64,000 nt of DNA from Mariniblastus sp. (GCA_022447555.1 JAKVBF010000009.1:303758-367757), one strand, 5' to 3'. Shown: positions 19,701-29,674, counted from the first letter of the stretch. The notes: generated by a model not told the origin, from the letters alone. Translations and numbers: made by a program.

Positions 19701-21425
19701 ATGGGCGCAGAAAAACAAACCAGCAAAATGAAAAAGGTGAAAACCGGGCAAGAAGTCTTTAAATACACACTCTCTGTTGTGATTTTGGGCTTGGGCGTTG
19801 GGGTGGCGATCTTCTTGGCGACGTTTAAAAAGGATCCTCAATCGGCCGATTCTGTTGGGCTGATAACGGTTGCTGATGCGAAACCGGTTCAGCGATATGA
19901 AGGCCCTCTCGATCTCGAGGTTTCAGGCGTCGTGGTCCCCTTTCGCGAGATAGAGATCGCGGCGCAGGTCGGTGGTTTGATCAAGACAAAGTATCCAGAT
20001 TGTGAAGCGGGCCAGTACGTCACAAAAGGCACAAAGCTGTTTGAAATTGATACCGCGGATTTTGAGTTAGATAAAAAGACCATCGAGTCCGAAATTGTCC
20101 AAGCACAAAGATCTCTTGAGGAGGTTCAGAAAGAGATCGAGGGTTCGATCAAAAATCTTGAATTGGCCCAAGAAGATTTCGATTTACAAAAACGCGATTT
20201 TGAACGGACTAGCCGTCTATCCTCGGCCTTATCAGCTTCGGAACTGGATCAAGCCAGGCGCGTCCTGTTGCAGTCTCAGTCGGCGGTTACTTCAAGTAAA
20301 AACGCCTTTGAAACGTTGAACGCGCGAGAATTGAAAATGCAGGCGTCGTTGGACTTGGCCCAAAGTCGACTTGCCAAGGCTGTATTGAATCTGGAAAGAA
20401 CGACGGTCAAGGCTCCCGATAATGGGGTGATTGTTGAAGAATTCGTAGAACAAGGGAATTACGCGACGCCCGGGACCAAGTTGGTTTCAATGGAGGTGAC
20501 GCGAAATGCCGAGGTGCAAAGTAATTTGACTCCAGGAGAGTTGCGTTGGTTGCGGCGTAACGCCGACGTTGACACGCCCTTTCAAGATGAGGAGGACGTG
20601 CTGGTTTACCAGCTTCCAAAAATTGACGTCGAGATTTTTGAAAATTCAAATCCAAACGTAAAATGGAGGGGCGTTTTGGAGCGGTTTAATGGGATTGGTC
20701 GAGACCAAGTGACCAAAACGATTCCGTGTTCGATCGTTGTTGAAAAACCGATCATACTCACCGATGACGGCCCTCATGTTTTGGTGCGAGGGATGTACGT
20801 GAAATGTCGAATGGAAATTCCCCGCAGTAAACTGAGAGAACGAAAATTTTTGGAGTTGCCTGCATCGGCGGTCCAGCCATACCTTAACGATCAAGGTGAG
20901 TCAGGCGATGCGGTTTGGGTTGCTGGGGAACGACAGGCAGACATCATCAACAAGGGTACTTGGTTTCGGTGGCTAGACAAGTTCCCGGTAGAAATTGTCC
21001 ACCGTTTTGAACGGAAAGTAGAAGGTGTGGTACAGGAATTCGTTGTGGTCGAAGACGACGGTAAAGGGACGGGTTTGACGGACGACTCATTGGTGATTGA
21101 ATCCCCACTTCCCAATCCAAGGCAACGCTCCCAACAAGAACGTGAGCAATTCGTGACGGATCAACGGATCTTGCAAGAGAAGATGAAAAAAGAACAGGAT
21201 TGGAAAGCGGGTCGGATCGGGCTTGATCCTGGCCAAGTTGAGGACATGAAAATTAGTCTGCAAAAACTTAGGACGTTCACTCGCGACCCCCAAGGGAAAG
21301 TACGCCTGATTTCGGAAACCACCAAGACCGCTGAATCGGTCCCTGATGGAGATGCCGTTGGAAAAGCGAAACGGGGTTCGGATGGAGAGTTGAAAAACGG
21401 ACAATCGGAAGGAACCGAGTCATGA
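19701..21425 (+). CDS. RND efflux periplasmic adaptor (HlyD/membrane fusion) protein
   Basis: This subunit links an RND pump to an outer-membrane channel. After a membrane anchor (about residues 18-38, YTLSVVILGLGVGVAIFLAT) come the biotinyl-lipoyl half-motif (VVVPFREIEIAAQVGG), a long alpha-hairpin of Glu/Gln/Leu heptads at about 125-225, and the second lipoyl half (TTVKAPDNGVIVEEFVEQG). The C-terminal 120 residues are charged and extended, making the 574-residue protein longer than most adaptors. The start at 19701 follows the regulator by 7 bp; the 19728 ATG is an alternative. It overlaps the pump gene by 4 bp, consistent with translational coupling. No outer-membrane TolC gene is in the window. 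Confidence 0.9.
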   Translation: MGAEKQTSKMKKVKTGQEVFKYTLSVVILGLGVGVAIFLATFKKDPQSADSVGLITVADAKPVQRYEGPLDLEVSGVVVPFREIEIAAQVGGLIKTKYPDCEAGQYVTKGTKLFEIDTADFELDKKTIESEIVQAQRSLEEVQKEIEGSIKNLELAQEDFDLQKRDFERTSRLSSALSASELDQARRVLLQSQSAVTSSKNAFETLNARELKMQASLDLAQSRLAKAVLNLERTTVKAPDNGVIVEEFVEQGNYATPGTKLVSMEVTRNAEVQSNLTPGELRWLRRNADVDTPFQDEEDVLVYQLPKIDVEIFENSNPNVKWRGVLERFNGIGRDQVTKTIPCSIVVEKPIILTDDGPHVLVRGMYVKCRMEIPRSKLRERKFLELPASAVQPYLNDQGESGDAVWVAGERQADIINKGTWFRWLDKFPVEIVHRFERKVEGVVQEFVVVEDDGKGTGLTDDSLVIESPLPNPRQRSQQEREQFVTDQRILQEKMKKEQDWKAGRIGLDPGQVEDMKISLQKLRTFTRDPQGKVRLISETTKTAESVPDGDAVGKAKRGSDGELKNGQSEGTES

Positions 21426-24400
21426 AATCCATCATTTCGTGGGCCATCCGCAATTCGCCGGCCATGAACACGTTGTTAATCGGCTCCATGCTGGTTGGGG
21501 CCATTAGTTTCGTCGTCATGCGGCGCGAGGTTTTCCCCAATTTTGCTTTGGAGATCCTACTCGTTTCTGTCCCTTTTCCCGGTGCCACTCCCGAGGAGGT
21601 CGAAGAGGGGATTTGCCAAAAAATTGAGTCAGTCGTGAGCGGCGTTGAGGGGGTCAATAAAATGACCGCGGTTGCTCGAGAAAGTTACGGCTACATTATC
21701 CTCGAATTGGGCAGTGACGTGACGGATGTTCAGAAGGTACTGAACGATGTTCGTTCGCAGGTCGACCAGATCGCGTCGTTTCCGCCTCGTGCGGAGGATC
21801 CAGAGATCAAACAGATCGTATTCCGCGCACCGGCAATCACTCTCGGAATCTTAGGTCCACCACCGAATGAGGACGTGGATCCTTTGGTTGCGGAAAAACA
21901 GTTGCGGGATTTGGCCGAAGAAGTTCGTGCCGAGGTGCTTGAATTAAGGGCGGTTCCGCCCAAGGGTTGGGCAAGGTGGTCCTTGCGATCACTTTTCCAA
22001 CCCAAAGGGACGGCTGTCTCCGGCGCAGATATCGTCGCAGAGCGTCCGTATGAGATTGCGGTTGAGGTACCAGAGGATCGACTGCGTCAATACGGTATCA
22101 GCATTGATGGTCTGGCTCAGCTGCTTCGGATGCAGAACGTTGACATGCCAGGTGGCAAGATGGAAACCGCGTCCCAAGAGGTGCTGTTGCGAGGGGATAA
22201 CAAGCAAGAAATTGGTGCTGAGATCGCCAAGATTCCTATTTTAACCCAATCCAATGGTGACATTGTAACGGTGGGTGAAATTGGAAACGTAATCGATGGT
22301 TTTGCAGAAACCACGTCGCGGCATTTTATCAACGAGAAGCCGGGGATCGCCATCTCGGTTACCAAGACCAACAATGAAGATCTGTTTACGATTGTGGACG
22401 CGGTGCAAGAGTATGTGAGAACCAAAGCAAAACAACTGCCGCCCGGCTACGAAATTAAAACTTGGGGCGATATTTCAGTGGATGTCGTCGATCGCATTGA
22501 CCTCCTGACTCGAAATGGTGTTCAGGGTTTGCTGTTAGTATTCCTCGTGTTGGCCGTGTTTCTCGATTTGCGATTAGCATTTTGGGTGGCCATTGGTATT
22601 CCCGTGTCGGTTTTGGGCGCAGGTTTTATTCTGCTGGCGTTTGGTCAAACATTGAACATGTTGACCATGTTTGCGTTTCTCATGGCTCTAGGTATTGTGG
22701 TCGACGACGCGATTGTCATTGGCGAGAACATTTATACCAAACGTTCAGAGGGCCTCAATTTTACTCGAGCCGCGATTGATGGCACGATGGAGGTACTGCC
22801 CAGCGTTTGCGCGTCGGTTGCAACGACGATCATCGCTTTTCTGCCATTGATGTTCGTGACGGGAGTGATGGGGAAATTCATCTCGGTGATGCCAGTGGCG
22901 GTGATTGCGATGCTGGTCATTTCGCTAGTGGAAAGCACGTTTATTTTACCGAGTCATCTGGCTCACCAAAATAATCTTTTCATGAAGTTTGTGGGTTCCG
23001 TATTTTATGTCTTTAAACCCTTGATGAGTCTGTTTCAAGTAATCAATCGGCGGGCTTCCGGATTGATGGAGTGGGCGATTCAACGTTTTTACCGACCCTT
23101 GTTAAGTTACTCGTTAAACAACATTCCGGTGGTTTTGGCGGTGGGTTTAGCCTATGCCTGTGTCGCGGGCGGCCTGATTGCAGGTGGGATCGCGCCCTTT
23201 GGCTTTTTCCCAAAATTAGACAGTCGGGAAATTAGCGCGACGGTGGCTTTTCCCACCGGAACGAGGTCCGATTTCGCAGTGAACGCCGTCGCAGCCCTAC
23301 GAGAGGCGGTTCTGGAAATACAAGATGAGCAAGATCCTCGAAAACCCAAATTCATTAAAAATGTTTACGAGAAAATTGGAGAAATTGGTAACGGTCTCGG
23401 AGGACCATCTGGCGTGACCAATGGAAGTCATGTTGGCACGGTTCAGGTTCAGCTCGTGCCCTCGGATGATCGGGAAATTGGTAGTGACGAATTGATTGCT
23501 AAGTGGCGGGAAAAGCTGACTGGAGACAAGCCGGAAGATGAAGTGTATCGGCAACGGCTCGCCGGGAGCGAGGTGCTCAAATTTGGCTCTCAAGGGATGG
23601 GGCCCGGCGGTGTCGCCATCGAATTCAAATTATTAGCAGATGACGGAAGTGTCGCAATCTTGGAGGAGGCTGCTGAGGAGTGCAAAGTCGCATTGTCCAG
23701 CATTGCCGGTGTCAAGGATATTGAAGACGACTCGAGGGTTGGAAAATGGGAGATGGTCCTCAAGTTAAATGAACAGGGCAAAGCGTTGGGACTGAATGAA
23801 AATTCGCTGGCCAATACGATCCGAACAGTTTACTTCGGTGACGAGGTAATGCGATTGCAACGGGGCCGACATGAAGTCAAGCTCATGGTGCGTTACCCAC
23901 GGGAAGAGCGCAAAAATATGGAGAGCTTTGAGAACATACGGATCCGCGATAACAATGGAGCTGAGTGGCCATTGTTAGAAGTCGCCAACGTTGATTTCCA
24001 GAGGGCTTCCAGCGAAGTCAATCGATTGGATCAGCGCCGGAGTATCACGGTCACTGCGGATGTCGACCCGAAAATCGGGAACGCAGCTCAAATCAATCGC
24101 ATGTTGCAACGCGAAACGTTACCCGAAATATTGGAAAGATATCGAGACAAGGGTGCCTTGTTATCCGTCAATTGGGAGGGTGAACAGGCCCAAACGATGG
24201 AGTCTACATCGAGTCTGTTTGTCGGATTCGGAATCGCGCTACTTTGCATGTACGTCCTGCTGACACTTGAATTTCGTTCCTACGTTCAGCCATTGATAAT
24301 CCTCTCGATCATCCCTTTTGGCTGGCTGGGGGCTATATTAGGACATGCCATGATAGGCCTGCAATTGACACTGTTTAGTTTTTTTGGCTTGATTGCATTG

Positions 24401-24817
24401 ACGGGCGTCGTGGTTAACGATTCGATTGTATTAGTCGACTTTATTAACCGGCGGGTACGAGAAGGGCTGCCGCTGAGGGAGGCCTTAATGTCGGCTGGCC
24501 AACGACGGTTTCGCCCAATCATGTTGACGTCGATGACGACCATTGCCGGTTTGTTTCCAATCCTGCTTGAGACGTCACTTCAGGCCCAGGTTTTGATCCC
24601 GATGGCGGCCAGTTTGATTTTTGGTCTGTCCACGGGAACCTTATTGATCCTCATTTTGGTCCCGGTATTCTACGCCATGTACGGGCGCGTATTAAAGGCG
24701 ATGGAGATTGAGATCAGTCAGGAACCCTTTGACGAAGTTGGGATCGACAGTCAAGATAACCCTCAGCCTTCCTTTGTCGCGCGGAAAGGCAATCCAATCG
24801 ACCCTCAAGCCATTTGA
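21422..24817 (+). CDS. RND family efflux transporter permease (AcrB-type)
   Basis: This is the inner-membrane proton-driven pump of the tripartite system encoded with the preceding adaptor. The 1131 residues hold the duplicated RND architecture: TM1 near residue 15-35, a first porter domain, a TM2-TM6 bundle starting at GLLLVFLVLAVFLDLRLAF, a second porter domain, and a final bundle ending near ILILVPVFYAMYG. TM4 carries the conserved proton-relay pair in GIVVDDAIVIGE. The equivalent TM10 segment reads LTGVVVNDSIVLVDFINRR. It lies in the HAE-1/HAE-like group; substrate could be a drug, lipid or toxic metabolite. The ATGA overlap with the adaptor supports one transcript under the TetR regulator. 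Confidence 0.92.
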   Translation: MKSIISWAIRNSPAMNTLLIGSMLVGAISFVVMRREVFPNFALEILLVSVPFPGATPEEVEEGICQKIESVVSGVEGVNKMTAVARESYGYIILELGSDVTDVQKVLNDVRSQVDQIASFPPRAEDPEIKQIVFRAPAITLGILGPPPNEDVDPLVAEKQLRDLAEEVRAEVLELRAVPPKGWARWSLRSLFQPKGTAVSGADIVAERPYEIAVEVPEDRLRQYGISIDGLAQLLRMQNVDMPGGKMETASQEVLLRGDNKQEIGAEIAKIPILTQSNGDIVTVGEIGNVIDGFAETTSRHFINEKPGIAISVTKTNNEDLFTIVDAVQEYVRTKAKQLPPGYEIKTWGDISVDVVDRIDLLTRNGVQGLLLVFLVLAVFLDLRLAFWVAIGIPVSVLGAGFILLAFGQTLNMLTMFAFLMALGIVVDDAIVIGENIYTKRSEGLNFTRAAIDGTMEVLPSVCASVATTIIAFLPLMFVTGVMGKFISVMPVAVIAMLVISLVESTFILPSHLAHQNNLFMKFVGSVFYVFKPLMSLFQVINRRASGLMEWAIQRFYRPLLSYSLNNIPVVLAVGLAYACVAGGLIAGGIAPFGFFPKLDSREISATVAFPTGTRSDFAVNAVAALREAVLEIQDEQDPRKPKFIKNVYEKIGEIGNGLGGPSGVTNGSHVGTVQVQLVPSDDREIGSDELIAKWREKLTGDKPEDEVYRQRLAGSEVLKFGSQGMGPGGVAIEFKLLADDGSVAILEEAAEECKVALSSIAGVKDIEDDSRVGKWEMVLKLNEQGKALGLNENSLANTIRTVYFGDEVMRLQRGRHEVKLMVRYPREERKNMESFENIRIRDNNGAEWPLLEVANVDFQRASSEVNRLDQRRSITVTADVDPKIGNAAQINRMLQRETLPEILERYRDKGALLSVNWEGEQAQTMESTSSLFVGFGIALLCMYVLLTLEFRSYVQPLIILSIIPFGWLGAILGHAMIGLQLTLFSFFGLIALTGVVVNDSIVLVDFINRRVREGLPLREALMSAGQRRFRPIMLTSMTTIAGLFPILLETSLQAQVLIPMAASLIFGLSTGTLLILILVPVFYAMYGRVLKAMEIEISQEPFDEVGIDSQDNPQPSFVARKGNPIDPQAI

Positions 24818-24846
24818 GCGCGGTGGCCGGTGCGCGAATTGAGAGT

Positions 24847-25065
24847 TCATTTATATTCCAGCATCTCGCCATATCCTAGGCGTTGCTCGATGTCGCGAGC
24901 TCTTGGATCGGAGGCTTGACCTTTACCGAGTGTCCGGGTGATCCAGTCACTGGTTGATTGGGTCGTCTCTGTGACGGCCGACGTAGCGCTTTTGAGATTG
25001 TATTTTGCACAACCGGCCGACGCACAGAGGGCGACGATCAGAACCAATAAGGTAGCGTATCGCAT
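24847..25065 (-). CDS. Small lipoprotein
   Basis: This 72-residue protein begins with a lipoprotein signal (MRYATLLVLIVALCASAGC), with the lipidated Cys at residue 19. The rest is short, Ser/Thr-rich and then charged (RDIEQRLGYGEMLEYK). A longer frame to 25233 exists, but its extra residues contain a duplicated segment caused by an 18-bp tandem repeat and lack any signal, so the inner ATG at 25065 is preferred. It converges on the RND pump gene and is divergent from the BshB1-like gene. Function is unknown. Confidence 0.72.
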   Translation of the reverse strand: MRYATLLVLIVALCASAGCAKYNLKSATSAVTETTQSTSDWITRTLGKGQASDPRARDIEQRLGYGEMLEYK

Positions 25066-25082
25066 ATTAAATCTCGATGGCT

Positions 25083-25118
25083 TTAGGGATGTTTCTCTCA
25101 TTAGGGATGTTTCTCTCA
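25083..25118. repeat. 18-bp perfect tandem duplication in a promoter region
   Basis: TTAGGGATGTTTCTCTCA is present twice with no spacer, starting 18 bp upstream of the small lipoprotein gene. In the minus orientation each copy includes TGAGAGAAACATCCC. As it sits where the promoter or leader of that gene should be, its copy number could affect expression; this is inference. Confidence 0.85.
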
Positions 25119-25251
25119 TTTTCTTTTTCCAGATTCTTGAGCTTCTGTCCAGCCCCGAAATTTTTCTGATAGCATGAAGCGTCATCGGCGTTTCGCGCTG
25201 GAACCGCTCCAACCCCCCGCTTTCGTGAAACATTCGTTTTGGAAACTAAAT

Positions 25252-25953
25252 ATGGAATTTAAAGAACTTGACGTTCTCGTAATCGCACCTCACCCAGACG
25301 ATGCCGAATTGGGGATGGCCGGTGGAATACTAGCGTTGCAAGACGCGGGGCAGCGGGTCGGCGTGTTGGACCTGACCAATGGTGAACCGACACCCCATGG
25401 TACGCCGGAGCGTCGTTCTGCCGAGACGGCCGCCGCGACAGCAGTACTGCGGCTGCATTGGCGAGGGAATTTAGGTTTGGAAAATCGGAAACTTCAATCA
25501 ACCCTTGAATCTCGCGCCGCGCTGGCGGGTGTGATCCGTCAGACACGTCCGCGTTGGCTGTTTGCCCCTTACTGGCAGGATGCACATCCCGATCATGTGG
25601 CAGCGACGCAATTGGTTGACGATGCTCGGTTTTGGTCTAAGTTGTCGAAATGTGATTTGCCGGGTGAACGGCATCATCCGCAGCGTATTTTCAACTACTA
25701 CTGCGTGCATTTGAAAATGCATCCGCAACCAGCTTTTGTCCTCGATATCTCGGCGCATTGGGAAACCAAAATACGCGCGATTCAATGCTACCAAAGTCAA
25801 TTTATTGAAGGTCGTGAATCGATGCGGCCCAGCTTCTTGGAGCAGTTTGAATACGAGGCTCGATATTGGGGGAAAACGATTGGCGTTGAATTCGGCGAAC
25901 CGTATGCCTGCCGAGAACCGCTGGGTCTTAACAGTCTGGGATCGTTACTTTAA
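25252..25953 (+). CDS. bshB1: PIG-L/LmbE deacetylase, BshB1-like
   Basis: This probably removes the acetyl group from GlcNAc-malate in bacillithiol synthesis. The zinc-binding motif HPDDAELG is at residues 14-21 and the second His block is DAHPDHVAATQLV. LTNGEPTPHGTPERRSAET and the C-terminal FEYEARYWG segment match BshB1 proteins well. The ATG at 25252 puts the motif at the expected N-terminal position and gives 233 residues, the normal family length; the frame to 25174 adds no conserved residues. bshA and bshC are not in the window, so the assignment rests on similarity and not context. A different sugar-derived amide substrate is possible. Confidence 0.85.
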   Translation: MEFKELDVLVIAPHPDDAELGMAGGILALQDAGQRVGVLDLTNGEPTPHGTPERRSAETAAATAVLRLHWRGNLGLENRKLQSTLESRAALAGVIRQTRPRWLFAPYWQDAHPDHVAATQLVDDARFWSKLSKCDLPGERHHPQRIFNYYCVHLKMHPQPAFVLDISAHWETKIRAIQCYQSQFIEGRESMRPSFLEQFEYEARYWGKTIGVEFGEPYACREPLGLNSLGSLL

Positions 25954-26038
25954 TACGGGGCCTTCTAACAGTCTTTCTTCCTTGGGGCGCAGGAGTTCAT
26001 TCTGGGGGGCTGGACCGTGTGTCTGCTGACTCGAGGCT

Positions 26039-27106
26039 CTACCGCGATGGGTTCGGAAGGGTGTCTTCGATAAACTGTGGCCAACCTCGGGTGAAGAAGG
26101 TTTCTGAGCGTACATCCGGAGATGAAGAGCCGGCTAATATAAGGCACTCGCAACCGTTTTGTAGCTGCAGCATGGCCATTCCTTTTGAAACGCCCATTAC
26201 AGAGATTGCCGAAGCATAGGCGTCGGCGAGAGTTGCATTGGGGGCGATCACAGTGACTTGGGAACGAGAAGTGGTTGCTTCGCCCGTTCTTGGGTCGATG
26301 ATATGTGAATATTTTTTTCCATCGACCGTCAGGGATTGATGCAAGTCACCACTCGTCGCAACGGCTGCGTTGCTCAGTTTTAGCATTTTGGGAGTCGCGT
26401 CTTGGGCAGATCCCAATTGGGGTTCAATTTGAATCAGCCAGTGTTTCTTCCCCGGCGGTGGGTTAGAGACACTCAAATCACCTCCCGCGTCAATCATGGC
26501 TGAACCGATCTTGTGTCGCCGCAAAAGGCAGATGAGCTGGTCGGCGGCATAACCTTTCCCGATCCCGCCAAAATCCAGTTTCATATTTGCTTTCAACAGC
26601 CGTAATCGATTCCCCGTGTGAATTTCCAGATCGCGATAACCCGTCAGCGCGGTCGCCTCCCCGATTTTCTCTTTCGAGGGCAAGCGGTTTCGCTTCCGAG
26701 CCATTCTCCAAACTTGAGAGAGGTTGCCTACCGTGACATCAAAGGCTCCATCGGTCTGGACACTGAGCGTTTGGCTTAGACAGCTGAGTTCCCAAAGTTC
26801 GCGACTCACGCGTTGAGGATTTCGTTGCGGCGAGGCGTTGCAGAATTTGGAAAGTTCACTGGTGGGCTTGTAATCACTGAAGATATTTTCAAGTTCGCTC
26901 AATCGGTTTTTAATTGCTCTGTCGATCTCGTCGTTCGCGGAGGGGGCAGCATAGTAAACAACTCGAAACTCCACCCCCATTGCGGGTACCGAAATCTCGT
27001 GACGTGTCCTTTCTGCCCCGGTTTTATTGGATATTTCACAAGACCCCCAGGGCAGTAGCAACATCATTGAGTTTAGGACGCCGAGATAGCCAAAAAAGGG
27101 GTACAT
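26039..27106 (-). CDS. apbE: FAD:protein FMN transferase (ApbE)
   Basis: This enzyme attaches FMN covalently to a threonine of target flavoproteins on the outer side of the membrane. Conserved blocks are DFGGIGKGYAAD (residues 178-189), DAGGD (206-210), HIIDPRTGEAT (268 onwards) and the magnesium-binding TLADAYAS near 293-300. A hydrophobic N-terminal stretch (GVLNSMMLLLPWG) would export it. The 355-residue length is normal. It converges on the BshB1-like gene and is divergent from the Gfo/Idh/MocA gene. No Nqr, Rnf or other target flavoprotein is encoded nearby. Confidence 0.9.
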   Translation of the reverse strand: MYPFFGYLGVLNSMMLLLPWGSCEISNKTGAERTRHEISVPAMGVEFRVVYYAAPSANDEIDRAIKNRLSELENIFSDYKPTSELSKFCNASPQRNPQRVSRELWELSCLSQTLSVQTDGAFDVTVGNLSQVWRMARKRNRLPSKEKIGEATALTGYRDLEIHTGNRLRLLKANMKLDFGGIGKGYAADQLICLLRRHKIGSAMIDAGGDLSVSNPPPGKKHWLIQIEPQLGSAQDATPKMLKLSNAAVATSGDLHQSLTVDGKKYSHIIDPRTGEATTSRSQVTVIAPNATLADAYASAISVMGVSKGMAMLQLQNGCECLILAGSSSPDVRSETFFTRGWPQFIEDTLPNPSR

Positions 27107-27325
27107 GCAACGGTAGCCAGAGGTTTGGGGTGAAAGTGGTTCATGCCAACCCAGTAAAGGGTTTGTAACGCCATTTCCTTCTGCACATTGAAATCTGTTA
27201 AGCCAACGACTAAGCTAACAGCATTGTCTAATACAGGAAACGGCCCCGGCCGAAGTCCGATATGTTTTGGTTTGAAATACGTCAGGTTTGGTTTGACCCG
27301 ATTGGATAGAAAATAGGAGAGTTTT

Positions 27326-28675
27326 GTGATTAAGAAAAACAACCAATCATCACGACGCGAATTTATTGGCAACGGGACCAAGCTTGCTGCTGCGGGTGTT
27401 GCCGCAGGAGCCGTTTTGACACCCAAGTTATCCGTCGCCCGGTCCGCACATGCGTTCGGAAGCGACACGATTAAAATAGGATTGGTGGGTTGTGGCGGTC
27501 GTGGGACGGGAGCCGCAGTCCAGGCGATGAATACGAAATCAGGAAACGTCGAACTGACGGCGATGGGAGATGCCTTTGACAACCGCCTGCAGAGCGCACT
27601 TAAGACGTGTAAGAAAAATCACAAAGAAAAAGTTCGGGTAAACAAGGATAATCAATTCGTAGGTTTTGACGCTTATAAGCAGGTGCTCGATAGCGACATC
27701 GATATGGTTCTGTTGGCCACGCCTCCAGGTTTTCGCCCCTTACATTTAGAGGCAGCTATCGATGCTGGAAAACATGTGTTTATGGAGAAGCCGGTGGCCG
27801 TCGATGCTCCTGGTGTGAGGCGCGTGTTGGCTGCGGGCGAAAAAGCCCGTGAGAAAAATTTGGCGATTGCTGTGGGGCTGCAACGTCGTCATGAGCGGGC
27901 CTACCGAGAGACGATCGATCAGCTTCAAAACGGAGCCATTGGCGATTTTGTCTTGAACCGAGCCTATTGGAACGGTGGTGGCGTATGGGTTCGGCCCAGA
28001 GAAGACGGTCAATCAGAGATGGAATACCAAATGCGTAACTGGTATTACTTCAATTGGCTTTGTGGTGACCACATTGTCGAGCAGCACATCCACAATCTCG
28101 ATGTCATCAATTGGCTAATGGATGGCTATCCTGTTTCGGCACAGGGGCAGGGTGGGCGTCTTGTGAGAAATGGTAAAGATCATGGCCAGATTTATGATCA
28201 CCACTTGATTGAATTCACTTATGAAAACGGCACCAAGTTATTCAGCCAGTGTCGACACATTCGCGAGTGTTACAACAATGTGAGCGAACACGTTCATGGA
28301 ACCAAAGGGTACTGTGACATCAGCGGTGCGAAAATTTATGACACCGATGGCCAACAGATTTTTCACTCCAAAGCGGGCCGCGGTGGTCATCAACAGGAAC
28401 ACCATGATCTGTTTCAAGATTTGAGAGACGGCGTGATTCCAAATGAAGCCGAATACGGTGCCAAAAGCACGATGACCGCGATCTTTGGTCGTTTGGCATC
28501 CTATACGGGGAAAATGCTGAAATGGGAGGATGCGATTAATTCTAATGTCAGCTTGGCCAACGTTGATGAGATGGTGACGATGAAAGAGGACGCTCCTGTG
28601 ATGCCAAAGGCGGACGGGACCTATCCCGTTCCGATGCCTGGAGCGGGGGCAAAAGAATCCATCGACTGGAAATAA
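27326..28675 (+). CDS. Tat-exported Gfo/Idh/MocA family oxidoreductase
   Basis: This is an NAD(P)-dependent oxidoreductase of the kind that planctomycetes carry in many copies for sugar or inositol-type substrates. A twin-arginine signal is seen at residues 8-32 (SSRREFIGNGTKLAAAG). The Rossmann motif IGLVGCGGRGTGAA lies at 51-64 and the family's EKPVAVD motif about 100 residues later. GDHIVEQHIHNLDVINW is the usual C-terminal-domain active-site helix with conserved His. The GTG at 27326 follows an AGGAGA site. A strong hairpin terminator sits after the stop. The exact substrate is not known. Confidence 0.9.
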   Translation: MIKKNNQSSRREFIGNGTKLAAAGVAAGAVLTPKLSVARSAHAFGSDTIKIGLVGCGGRGTGAAVQAMNTKSGNVELTAMGDAFDNRLQSALKTCKKNHKEKVRVNKDNQFVGFDAYKQVLDSDIDMVLLATPPGFRPLHLEAAIDAGKHVFMEKPVAVDAPGVRRVLAAGEKAREKNLAIAVGLQRRHERAYRETIDQLQNGAIGDFVLNRAYWNGGGVWVRPREDGQSEMEYQMRNWYYFNWLCGDHIVEQHIHNLDVINWLMDGYPVSAQGQGGRLVRNGKDHGQIYDHHLIEFTYENGTKLFSQCRHIRECYNNVSEHVHGTKGYCDISGAKIYDTDGQQIFHSKAGRGGHQQEHHDLFQDLRDGVIPNEAEYGAKSTMTAIFGRLASYTGKMLKWEDAINSNVSLANVDEMVTMKEDAPVMPKADGTYPVPMPGAGAKESIDWK

Positions 28676-28720
28676 GTTGCTCTCTGCAGACTTCAAGCCC
28701 GAAGACGATTCGATTTGACG

Positions 28721-28751
28721 AACGCCCTGTAACAGCAGGGCGTTTTTTTTT
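28721..28751 (+). terminator. Rho-independent terminator
   Basis: AACGCCCTG (28721-28729) pairs with CAGGGCGTT (28736-28744) across a 6-base loop, and a T run continues to 28751. It is 46 bp past the stop of the Gfo/Idh/MocA gene. Confidence 0.92.
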
Positions 28752-28942
28752 AGTCCAATCGTATCTGTCAAATTCTACCGGATAGTTAAGCTTTTCCGGT
28801 CCTTCCCGATGCACGATACGAATTCAATGTTTTGAATTAATGTGATCTAACAGTTCGATTAAGTATACAGAAATCGCGTGTTATCGCGGAAAGTGCGATT
28901 GTCTCAATCGGGTTGAACATTGGCGTAAACGGGAGTTTTTCC

Positions 28943-29674
28943 ATGCGACTTGGAATGTTGTCTTTGATTTTGTTTTTGTTCGGTTTACTCCTGTCTACCA
29001 GCGTCGTGGCGCAACAGACGGTGACGGATGAAGGTTCCCAGCTGAGGGTCACCACGATACGAGTCGAACGGGGCAACCGATACAACACTGGTTCTGTTTC
29101 GTCCCTTTCCCGCGCCCCTGCGGTTGTCAGTTCGACGACTCGGCTGCCTCGGGCTGCTGTATCTCCAAACGCGAACATCCTCCCTTTAGCCCATTGGGCT
29201 AAGCCGAATACTACCGGACATGTCACTTACCAGCAGCCTCTCACTCAGCTACAGATTTCGCCGAGTGACGTTCGTGTTGCCCGGCAAGACTCACTGCCAG
29301 TTCCTTCGGGACAGCTCGAAGTGATGACCGACTCTCGATACGAAACGCTCGACTACCGAGATAATCGTTATCCGAAATCAGAGTATCGTTTCATTGAATC
29401 CGATGTCCAGATTTCACCAAGCCTGCGCCAGCCCATGGGTTTTTGTAGATACCACCACCAAAACAATCCTTTTTGCAAGTCAAAATCAGCCTGTGGCGAT
29501 ACCACTAGTTGCTGTGATGAGTGGAGTGGGTTCTGCGATTGTTACGGTCTCTCTTCGTTTCGATACTGGCTCAAGAAAGATTGTTTTTATGGGACCCGCG
29601 GTTGCCGAAAAGGGAGTGGGCCTGTCGGCCACTGTGGCAAGGGACGATGCATCCCTGCGAAATGCGATCGCTAG
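28943..29674 (+). CDS. Secreted protein with Cys-rich C-terminus
   Basis: This 243-residue protein was not recognised. It has a signal peptide (MRLGMLSLILFLFGLLLS, cleavage near VVAQQ), then about 140 residues without Cys, and a final 75 residues with roughly 15 Cys spaced in pairs and short gaps (for example TTSCCDEWSGFCDCYG and GHCGKGRCIPAKC). The density suggests a disulfide-stabilised or metal-binding module outside the cytoplasm. The ATG at 28943 follows a GGGAG site; the longer frame start at 28913 adds no signal-like residues. It converges on a lipoprotein gene. Confidence 0.75.
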   Translation: MRLGMLSLILFLFGLLLSTSVVAQQTVTDEGSQLRVTTIRVERGNRYNTGSVSSLSRAPAVVSSTTRLPRAAVSPNANILPLAHWAKPNTTGHVTYQQPLTQLQISPSDVRVARQDSLPVPSGQLEVMTDSRYETLDYRDNRYPKSEYRFIESDVQISPSLRQPMGFCRYHHQNNPFCKSKSACGDTTSCCDEWSGFCDCYGLSSFRYWLKKDCFYGTRGCRKGSGPVGHCGKGRCIPAKCDR

